Source: Alopecurus myosuroides
Taxonomy: Eukaryota > Streptophyta > Magnoliopsida > Poales > Poaceae
NCBI GenBank assembly: GCA_028641055.1
Contig: CM054062.1
Location: forward strand, 24,188,536 to 24,252,535
Length of the DNA stretch: 64,000 nt
Reading direction: 5' to 3'
The notes beneath the pieces were generated by a model. That model was not told the origin of the DNA, made no database searches, and saw only the letters and a list, made by a program, of their open reading frames with translations. Below, piece by piece: positions 56,201 to 64,000 of this stretch. Every line of letters starts with the position of its first letter. Position 1 is the stretch's first letter. A program made the position numbers and the translations under genes.

Positions 56201-57236
56201 AGCTTGTATTTACAAGAAAGTGAGTGGGAGCTCTGTAGCATTTCTAGTACTATATGTGGATGACATATTGTTGATTGGAAATGATATAGAACTTTTAAAA
56301 AGCGTAAAAGGTTATTTGAACAGTAGTTTTTCGATGAAAGACCTCGGTGAAGCAGCTTATATATTAGGCATCAAAATCTACAGGGATAGATCAAGACGCT
56401 TAATTGGACTTTCGCAAAGTACATACCTTGACAAGATTTTGAAGAAGTTCAAAATGGAAGATAGTAGGAAAGGGTTCCTACCTATGTTGCAAGGCAAGAC
56501 GTTGAGTAAGACTCAATGTCCAGCTACAACAGAAGATAGAGAAAAGATGGATAAGACTCCCTATGCTTCAGCCATAGGTTCTATCATGTATGCTATGCTA
56601 TGTACAAGACCGGATGTGGCACATGCTATTAGTTTGACTAGTAGGTAACAATCCAATCCAGGTTTGGAACACTGTACTGCGGTCAAGAATATCCTAAAGT
56701 ACTTAAGAAGAACTAAGGACATGTTTATCGTATATGGCGGTGAAGAAGAGCTCGTCGCAAGATGTTACGTCGATGCTAGCTTCGACACTGATCCGGATGA
56801 CTCTAAGTCTCAGTCCGGGTACGTATTTATTATGAATGGAGGAGCTGTAAGCTGGAGGAGTTCCAAGCAATCCGTGGTGGCGGGATCATCAACAGAAGCG
56901 GAATATGTTGCTGCCTCGGAGGCGACACATGAAGCAGTTTGGATGAAGGAGTTCATATCCGAACTAGGCGTGGTTCCAAGTGCGTTGGATCCAATGGTTA
57001 TCTATTGTGACAACAATGGTGCCATAGCCAATGCTAAGGAACCAAGGTCTCACAAGAATTCCAAGCATATCAAGCGCCGTTTTCACTCCATCCGTGAGCA
57101 TGTCGCGGATGGGGATGTAAAGATTTGCAAAGTACATACGGATCTGAATGTGGCAGATCCGTTGACTAAAACTCTCTCAAGGACAAAACATGATCAACAC
57201 CAGAACTCAATGGGTGTTAGATTCATCACTATGTAA
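53252..57236 (+). pseudogene. BARE-like gag-pol polyprotein, six nonsense codons and one frameshift
   Basis: ATG at 53252 starts Gag; a one-base shift at the A-run near 53434-53439 moves the frame, which then stays the same to the end. In order: Gag, zinc knuckle CFYC...H....C (about 54003), protease DTGSVAHICN (about 54150), integrase zinc region WHCRLGHIG, core HTDVCGP and SDRGGEY and PQRNGVSERRN, RT with FKKKTDADGNVIVYKARLVA, QMDVKTAFLNG and YVDDILLIGND, then RNase H with YVDASFDTD, GSSTEAEYVA and YCDNNGA. In-frame stops are at 54030, 54888, 55200, 55521, 55989 and 56646; five of six fit a C-to-T or G-to-A change (TGG to TGA three times). The copy is inactive. Confidence 0.93.
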
Positions 57237-57257
57237 TATAGATTATTGCCCCTAGTG

Positions 57258-57269
57258 CAAGTGGGAGAC
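57258..57269 (+). other. Polypurine tract of the BARE-like element
   Basis: CAAGTGGGAGAC directly precedes the 3' LTR and matches the tract seen in BARE-type copia elements. Confidence 0.85.
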
Positions 57270-58926
57270 TGAAGGGAATATGCCCGAGAGGCAATAATAA
57301 AGTGTTTATTATGTTATTCCTTGTTTATGACAGATGTTTATTTCTCATGCTAGAATTGTATTAACCGGAAACGTTGATACATGTGTGATTAATAAACAAA
57401 CCAACGTTCCTAGTGAAGCCTCTCTTTTAACTAGCCCGTTGATTAAACAGATGATCAAGGTTTCCTGATCATGAACATTGGATGTTGTTGATAACGGGGT
57501 CATGTCATTAGGAGAATGACATGATGAACTTAAACCCTAACTAAGTATAACAATACGATCAAGTCATTTAGTTTTGTTGTTATGTCTTACATTCGGAGTA
57601 ACATTATTCCTTAGACCATGAGATCATGTTAATCACTAATACCGAAAGAATACTTTGATGACATCAAACGTCACACCGTAAAAGGGTGACTATAAAGGTG
57701 GCATTGGATATTCGGAAAGTGTTATTTGAAGCTCATGGATCAAGAATGGGATTTGTCCATCCAATATGACGGATAGATATACTCAGGGACCTCTCGGTGA
57801 TATCACATCGACACCGCTTGCAAGCAAGTGATTTGATCACTAGGATGTTATATCACGGGAACGAGAAAAGAGTACTTGTCGGATAACGAGATCGAACAAG
57901 GTATAGTGGATACCGATGATCGGATCTCGGACAAGTAATATATCGCGAGACAAAGGGAAATCGTTACGACGTTGAAAGGTTCACACGATCACGAGAGTCA
58001 TCGTTGAATATATAGGAGTCATCACGGATTTCCAGATCCCGCTGTTGATTATTGATCGGAGAGGAGTCTCGATCATGTCTATAATATTCACGAACCGTAG
58101 GGAGACACACTTAAGGTTCGATGAAGCGTTAGAGAGGATACGGAATGCCAGAGAATATTTTGGGCAGCTCCAGAATTGTTTCGGGGAAAATTGAAATAGT
58201 TCAAGGGGTTTTTCATCGAATGGTTGTTAATAGAATTAACAAATGGTTCGAGATGCTGCATGCAAATGTTTGTTAATGGAATTAACAAATATAAATAAAG
58301 AAATAAAAATGTTTTATTTATTTATTAAAGAAAAACTTTTGGATTTTCCAAGTGGGAAATTATGGAAATATGAGTGGGTTTGAGTGGAGCTTCCACTCAC
58401 ATGAAGAGAGGAAGGGGTGGGGGCACCCATGGAGAGCCGCACCCCCCCCCCTTTGGGCTGCCTCCCCTCCCCTATAAAAGGAGGGTGAGGGCTCTCTCTT
58501 CTCCACACACTTTCTCACACATTTTCCCTTCCATCCGCTGCTCCATTCCATGGTCTCCGGCTTGGCGAAGCCCTGACCGTGGGATTCTTCACCACCACCA
58601 CGCCGTCGTGCTGCTGGAATTCCGGAGGGATCCTCTACTTTCCGCAACCCGCTGGAACGAGGGAACGGAAGTCTTCATCGAGCTGAACGTGTGACCGATT
58701 ACGGAGGCACCGCCGGATTGCGGTGCTCTTCTTCTCGCTCGGGATCGGCGTGAGAACGACTACGCCAACAACGAGATCTTTTCTCGTACCACTTAGAGTC
58801 TTCGAGGGTATGTTATCTCAAGACTCTCTTTCTCCCCGTTGCCTTTCATCTCATAGATTAGATCTTGGCCATTTGGGTTTATCGCGTGTAGGAAAATTTT
58901 TGTTTTCTATGCTACGTTCCCCTTCA
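57270..58926 (+). repeat. 3' LTR of the BARE-like element (1,657 bp)
   Basis: It matches 50405-52058 with about two dozen substitutions and small indels, mainly in C- and A-runs, and is followed by the AATAC target duplication. Confidence 0.95.
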
Positions 58927-58931
58927 AATAC

Positions 58932-59738
58932 ATGTTCAAGAGGTTTAATTTCCAAGGTGCAAAAGAGAATTCATCTCCTATGCAACTCAAATGCCACCTC
59001 AAGCGCAATCCGGATGGTAAAGATGTGGACCAAAAGTTGTATCGTTCTATGATTGTTTTTTTTGCTTTACCTTTGTGCATCTAGGCCCGATATTGTTTTG
59101 AGTGTAGGTGTGTGTGCAAGGTATCAAGCGGCTCCTAAGGAAAGCCACATGGTGGCGATCCATAGGATCTTTCGGTATTTGGTTCATACCTTAAGGTTTG
59201 GTTTGTGGTACCCAAAGGGGGCAAATTTTCTCTCAAGGGCTACAAGGACTCGGATTGGGACGATGATCAAGATGATAGGAAGTCTACTTTCGGGCCTTGC
59301 TAATTTCTTGGTAGGTCCTTGGTGAGTTGGTCTTCCAAGAAGCAAAATTGTATATCTCTCTCCATCGCCCAATCCGAGTATGTGGCGGCCGCTAGTGCTT
59401 GAACCCAATTGCTTTGGATGAGGCAAACCCTCGAAGAGTATGATGTTCACTTGGAGAAGGTGCCTCTTATGTGTGACAATGAAAGTGCCATCAAGATCGC
59501 CTACAACTCCGTGAAACACACAAGGATGAAGCATATTGAGATCCGTCATCATTTCATCCGGGATCATGTGGCAAGAGGTGATATTGAGATAACATATGTC
59601 CCCACCAAGGATAATTTCGCAGACATCTTCACGAAATCACTTGATGATGCAAGATTCATGTTCTTAAGGAATGAGCTAAATATCATCGATTCTAGGAGTT
59701 TTAAGTTTGGTATTTCTATCCTAAGCCTTTCTACCTAA
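58932..59738 (+). pseudogene. SIRE-like pol, end of RT and RNase H
   Basis: This continues the host polyprotein after the BARE-like insertion. It contains the GSLLYLCASRPDI-type motif (partly intact near 59053), a degenerate RNase H start around 59240-59400 with stops and shifts, and a better preserved end from 59409 with LWMRQTLEEY, CDNESAIKIAYN, HIEIRHHFIRDHV and NFADIFTKSLD. The frame ends at 59738. Confidence 0.9.
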
Positions 59739-60407
59739 AAAATAAACTCTATCTAGCACACAAGTCACTCCTTTGAAACTTGGAGGTTTTGAATCATAAG
59801 GCAGCCGGAATTCCGGTACAGTTTTGTACTGGAATTTCCGGGTGGACCCGGAATATCCAGTTCAAACTTGAACCGGGATATCCGGTCCGGCGAAATCTCC
59901 TCAAATCTGAGGGGTACGGGGTGGAGAGGCAGTTTCTGCCTTTCTCCCCCAAGCCCCTCCTCCTCCAAAATCACCGCCCCACTGATTTCTAGCCCCCTGG
60001 GCTGCTTCCTCCACAAAATTTGCCTGTTCTTGGCCGGATCTTGTGCTCCATTTCCTTGGGATCGATCTCATCCAAGCATTTTCGTCCATGGACGCGGGTA
60101 ATCCTCATTTTTCTTGAATCTTGGTGCCCTACCCTTCCTTGGATGTATGTTTTCTTGATTAATGCTTGGCAATGGATATTCCCTAGGCTATCTATTGCAT
60201 GCTAGAGATAATAGTTTATCATCCCTAGTCTTCGATCTAGAGTTGAACCTAGTTGCAAAATCGATCTAGTGTTGTTTCGTGGAACTGGAATATCCGGTTC
60301 AGAACTGAACCGGAAATTCTGGTTGGGTTCTGTCCCAAATTCCAGTACTGTTTTTGATTTTCTCTAGGATTTTCACTTGATCATTTTGCGTATGCTCCTC
60401 TATTATC
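59739..60407 (+). other. Spacer between SIRE-like pol and the extra ORF, with palindromes
   Basis: This stretch has no convincing gene. It carries copies of the palindrome family also present in the LTR: CCGGAATTCCGG at 59805-59816, ACCGGGATATCCGGT at about 59872-59886 and AACTGGAATATCCGGTT at 60283-60299, plus half sites. It could act as an internal promoter for the downstream ORF. Confidence 0.55.
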
Positions 60408-61649
60408 TTGTTGTATGTTTCTATGTCATTGACTTGTGTGCACTTACCCCCTTTGCTACATCTATATGCTTCATTCACGGGTGGCTCTCAGGTTGACAAG
60501 TTTAGCACCCGCAAGCGTCCATCCTACAAGGACACCAGTGATGAGGACCCCAGTGACTCTCGGCCTCCGAGGAAAGTTGTTGCCAAGGGAAAAGCAAAGT
60601 CTGTTGCTTCGAAGACATCCTCAAGGAAGAAGAAAGGAAAGAAAGTCAGGAAGAACTACAAGTATGATGTGACCACTCAAGAATTTTCTCAGATTCATCA
60701 GAAGGACTGGTACAACACTCCGAGAGACATGGAGATTCATGATGCTCGGTTCTGGTGCTTGGAGAATTCCTATATATTTGCTGACATCTACTCTTACTAC
60801 AAGTTTCCGGTCCGCCCGATGAATCCCACCAAGTTCCAGCTCATCAAGGACAAGGAAGTATTTGCTGATGTTGCTAGTATTATTTAGAGGTTTGATCTTG
60901 TGCAGCTAATGGAGACTCAATGCCCTTACAACATTGATCTTGTGGTCCAGTTCATGTCCACACTGGGGTTTAACTCGAGTGTTGTCTGTTGTTTGAAGTG
61001 GATGACCCAGACCACTCCTTGTGACGCTCAGTTCTTCAAGCCGGGTAAGGCTCTTGGCTACAGGTACCGCTCTCATCCTCCACTTGGACACCGTATGCAT
61101 GATGTGGACAGGCCTTAGTGTGAGAAGCTAATGGCTGATACGTATGCTCCGGGGTTTGCTATTGGTAAGGTGGAAGGGCTCCTCCCATTCTATGATCAGT
61201 TGGTACGCATCTTTCGGTCTTTCTTGGTTCCTAGTGGTGGAAACAATGATGCTCTCATCGGTCCGCTTTGCAACCTTCTGATTCTGGCAAAGCAATGTAT
61301 GGAGGACAAGGACCCTACTATGTCATACAAGGTGGATGCCATGGACTTCATCTTTCACGAGCTCCACAATGCTATGATTGGTGGGAACACTATCCCATAT
61401 GGACCATACATCATGATGTTGATCAAGGACACCATGGGGAGAGACTTTTGTGAGCTGCCTTTGCAAGCTCATGCCTTCAAGAAGCTCTATGTGAAGAGGA
61501 AGTGTATTGCTGCTGCTCCTGCCCCTCCTCCTGAGGGTGGTTCCTATATGGGAGATGCTCCTTCTAGTGCTCGCAAGGCCGACACCATCACTACTGCTCG
61601 CAAGGATGACACCATCACTACTGTGCGCATTGTGAGGTTGGATATGTAA
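60408..61649 (+). pseudogene. Extra ORF of the SIRE-like element downstream of pol
   Basis: This is one frame of about 413 codons with two in-frame TAG stops (60885-60887 and 61116-61118). The first ATG (60408) precedes a hydrophobic stretch, but the coding look begins at about 60483. It has a basic, Lys/Ser-rich N-terminus (KGKAKSVASKTSSRKKKGKK), then a segment with EIHDARFWCLENSYIFADIY, DLVVQFMSTLGF and LVPSGGNNDALIG. The middle resembles the putative plant transposon protein domain found as an extra ORF in plant LTR elements; SIRE elements often have such an ORF, sometimes called env-like. I see no clear transmembrane segment in the body. The C-terminus has a 30-bp tandem duplication (ARKxDTITT twice) and may be truncated. 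Confidence 0.6.
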
Positions 61650-62270
61650 TTTGCTCACGTTTCTTTTGATATATTGAACGCGTTTTTTCGACGTCGTATG
61701 CAAAAGTTATGGCCGTTTTATGTTTTATTTTTGAATTTTGCATAAAAGGTCAAATGGAGTATTTCAAATTTTCTATATCAACTAGACAGTGCACTCTACC
61801 CACATATCCAAGGAATTTATTTTTTGAACGTTTTATCATTTTCGTTTCTGCTTTAGAAAAGTTAAAAAGGCGGTCCACGGGGGGGGGGGGGGGGGGTTGT
61901 GGAGGGAACTTTTTCAAAACTTACCGCTGGCGAACCAAAATAGTGGTTGGCCAGCGGTATAGTTAGCGCTGGCGAACCAAAATGTTGCCCAACAGTAACC
62001 CTACCGCTGGCGAACCAGCTCGCTGTTCGCCAGCGCTAAGTAACCATACCGCTGGCGAACCAGCACCCCTCTTCGCCAGCGGTAAAAATGGCTGCCCGCA
62101 CCCTCACGCCCAACGTTACTGCTGCCGAACAAAGTGGCATGTTCGCCAGCGGTAACATGCGTAGCGCTGGCGAACACGGTTTCCTGTTGTCCAGCGGTAA
62201 TAGCGCTGGCGAACCTGTATCTCTTTTTGCCAGCGGTAAAGTGGTGGCTATAGCCTATTTCCTACTAGTG
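61650..62270 (+). mobile_element. CACTA transposon, 3' end only
   Basis: The sequence ends CCTACTAGTG at 62270, the inverse of a CACTAGTAGG terminus, preceded by a subterminal repeat array. The sequence 61680-61860 looks like the non-coding end of Triticeae CACTA elements. The right flank is Athila-type sequence and the left flank is the SIRE-like ORF, so the left part of the transposon is missing. The left border is approximate. A G18 run lies at 61879-61896. No transposase is present. Confidence 0.75.
61921..62240. repeat. Subterminal repeat array CGCTGGCGAAC/GTTCGCCAGCG of the CACTA end
   Basis: The unit CCGCTGGCGAAC (or AGCGCTGGCGAAC) and its complement alternate about every 40 bp, with at least six forward copies and about as many reverse copies, some diverged (TTGGCCAGCGG, TTGTCCAGCGG, TTTTGCCAGCGG). 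CACTA transposases bind such subterminal repeats; the paired arrangement gives a row of short hairpins. Confidence 0.85.
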
Positions 62271-64000
62271 TTATGCTCTTTTGATTTGTCGCTCCCAGTC
62301 TTTTGCTTAGCCTCCACCTGTATAGAGTATGAGTTCTACTCATGCATCCAAACTCCTTTAAACCAAAGTTTTTCCCATTGTGTCCACCATACCTACCTAC
62401 ATGTGGTATTTAACTGCCATTCCATAATAAATTGCTCATGTGTTACCTTTAAAACTTTCAAAATTACTCCTGCTTTGTGTTCTTATTTTTTCTCACGAGG
62501 ACGTCAATAGAGAATATTTATCTCACTTGTTGATTGGATTTCACACCATGTACTAGTGGCTTCATCTGCTTATCCAAATGATAGAAGAGCTGACAGCGGG
62601 GTGCCCAACCCCAAATTAATAAAAACAAATTATCTTCACTATTTTTTCCCTGATTATATTAGTCGAAGCATAATTGTGTAAACAAAAGAGAAAGAGGGAT
62701 GACCTTCTACACCAGTTGTGTCCTTCACCATGGGAGCCGCTCTTGTGAATCCAGTTGGCTTGTGACGTACTGTATTGTCTGTTTACCATTCGTGGACACT
62801 AGCATACATCCCTCCTAAAATATAGACATTCCTCCACAAATGTCAAACTTTAAATACCTTTGTTTAATAAAATAAAAAGCTCTAACACATGAGTGATCCA
62901 TGCTTCCCTCTGTGAAGGGCCTTTCTCTTACTTTTATGTTGAGTCTCCATCCTATAACTTTAGGCACAATTGAGAGAGCATTTTTTCCATTCTGAGTTCT
63001 ATATGCATTTGTCCCATAAGCATCAATAATTACTTCATGATGTGATATCATTTGTTCTTAAATTATTTGTTCCAGTCTTCCTCATGAACTTCCATTCTGA
63101 GTTCTTTGCGTTATTATTCATGATACTTTATTTGAGTTACTCTTCGTGATGCAAAGTAATTGCTATGCTTTATTGTTAAAGTTGTATTTATCATGCATGT
63201 GTTTAAAGTTTTATTATCTCAGCATGCATATGCTTTTACATTAGATTGATCAAGTTTATGTTAGTAGCATGTCACCTCAGAAATTATTTTTTTATCATTT
63301 ACCTACTCGAGGACGAGTAGGAACTAAGCTTGGGGATGCTTGATACGTCATAAATGTATCCCTAATTTATGATGCTCCATGATGATATTATGTCAATCGC
63401 TACATGTTTTCTCCCTTCTTTATGTCATTTTTATCGATTCTCCGGACTAACCTATTGACAAGATGCCACAGAGCCAGTTCCATGTATTCTGTTGTTTTTT
63501 AGTTTCAGAAAAGTTGTTCTGGAAATATTTTCGTAATTGGAAAGTTTGAAACCAGGAAGTCCTATTTTCCCCGGAAGCATCCAGAAGACCAAAGAGGAGA
63601 TGAAGAGGGGCATCAGGGGCCCCACACCATAGGGTGGCGCGCCCCTGGCCACGCCAGGGGGTGGTGTGGGTCCCCTGGACCTCCACCGCCTCTGCCCTTT
63701 CGCCTATTTTAATCCCCCCGTATGGAAAACCCTAAGCACCTGATAGAAATCCCCGAAAAAGTTCTGCAGCCGCCGTCACCGTCAACCCTAGATCATGAGG
63801 GTTCTGGAGCTGTTTTCAGGCACCCTGCCGGAGAGGAAATCATCACCAGAGGCTTCTAATCACCATGCATGCCTCCGGAGTGATGCGTGAGTAGTTTATT
63901 CCTGGACTACGGGTCCATAGCAGTAGCTAGATGGTTGTCTCCTCCTCATATGCCTCCATGTTTAGATCTCGTGAGCTGTCTATCATGATCGAGATTGATC
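62271..64000 (+). mobile_element. Second Athila-type element, 3' internal part and partial LTR
   Basis: 62271-63340 matches the 3' non-coding region of the first Athila-type element (about 45003-46215) with many differences and some deletions, including the inverted repeat CTACTCG-AGGA-CGAGTAG (63303-63320) and the PPT AAGCTTGGGG (63326-63335). The LTR begins TGATACGTC at 63341 and is cut by the window end. No coding sequence is visible. Confidence 0.88.
63341..64000 (+). repeat. 3' LTR of the second Athila-type element (partial)
   Basis: It follows the PPT and aligns with the first 600-700 bp of the LTRs at 39695 and 46216, at clearly lower identity than those have with each other. Sub-family differences start within the first 20 bp. 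Confidence 0.88.

Larger units (their letters stand above)
50405..58926 (+). mobile_element. BARE/Angela-like Ty1/copia element, full length but coding-defective
   Basis: The LTRs 50405-52058 and 57270-58926 are flanked by AATAC on both sides (50400-50404 and 58927-58931). The PBS follows at 52060, the PPT (CAAGTGGGAGAC) is at 57258-57269, and the polyprotein lies between. The LTR start TGAAGGGAATATGCCC and the PBS/PPT resemble the Triticeae BARE/Angela group; the exact family is not assigned. About two dozen differences between the LTRs (about 1.5%, by eye) suggest roughly half a million years at the usual grass rate of 1.3e-8 per site per year. Confidence 0.9.
21051..61660 (+). mobile_element. 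SIRE-like Ty1/copia element, split by three nested insertions, 3' LTR missing
   Basis: The host copia pieces are LTR 21051-22223, PBS and gag start to 22608, gag remainder 37907-39694, protease-integrase-RT 47739-50404, RT end and RNase H 58932-59738, an intergenic stretch with palindromes, and an extra ORF to 61649. Removing the three insertions with their 5-bp duplications restores the copia order gag-PR-INT-RT-RH, about 8.7 kb in total. A long gag with a coiled-coil tail and an extra ORF after RNase H fit the SIRE/Maximus type. Many stops and frameshifts show that it is old and inactive. The right end near 61660 and the LTR start are estimates. Confidence 0.75.

Noticed and set aside
61879..61896. 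G18 run as a functional quadruplex
   Set aside because: It is a plain homopolymer next to a decayed transposon region, more likely slippage or an assembly artefact.
61921..62240. CRISPR-like array
   Set aside because: The repeat unit alternates in orientation, spacers are related and the context is a plant CACTA terminus. It is not CRISPR.

Overview
The window is plant nuclear DNA, most likely from a Triticeae grass (wheat, barley or Aegilops). The evidence is nested LTR retrotransposons of the types that dominate those genomes (a BARE/Angela-like copia, Athila-, Tekay- and Tat-lineage gypsy elements and a SIRE-like copia), a CACTA end, Helitron ends, a Stowaway-type MITE, and one grass-style F-box/FBD gene with short GT-AG introns. 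Nothing bacterial, no CRISPR array and no rRNA or functional tRNA gene was seen. All alignments here were made by eye.

Layout. 1-16741: a minus-strand Tekay/Del-type Ty3/gypsy element with 4.4-kb LTRs; the left one is cut by the window edge. It has a gag-pol frame, an extra ORF between primer-binding site and gag, and a 3.4-kb Helitron (3384-6772) inserted precisely in pol. The element itself sits in another Helitron, whose 3' end survives at 16742-17049. 17050-21050: a small gene island with a palindromic repeat cluster, a MITE and one intact three-exon F-box gene (18809-20422, minus).

21051 to about 61660: an old SIRE-like copia element (plus strand) split by three younger insertions, each with a matching 5-bp target duplication. 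These are a 15.3-kb Tat-lineage gypsy (22609-37901, CATAT, LTRs identical by eye), an 8-kb Athila-type gag-protease element (39695-47733, AGGGG), and an 8.5-kb BARE-like copia (50405-58926, AATAC, LTRs about 1.5% different). The SIRE element ends without a 3' LTR, running into the 3' end of a CACTA transposon (to 62270), which is followed by the 3' part of a second Athila-type element (62271-64000).

The most notable object is the Tat element. Between pol and its 3' LTR it carries, on the opposite strand, an intact eight-exon gene with its own TATA box. The seven predicted GT-AG introns join into an open frame of 1,410 codons. Its gag-protease and RT-RNase H-integrase halves share one frame and are separated by a single UAG, and a decamer that abuts the 3' LTR recurs inside the element, including as a seven-copy 21-bp minisatellite. 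The second candidate is the extra ORF of the Tekay element, whose predicted fold resembles a double-stranded-RNA-binding domain. These genes serve element replication (Gag particle, protease, RT/RNase H, integrase); the roles of the antisense gene and the extra ORFs are not known. The F-box gene is the only convincing host gene.
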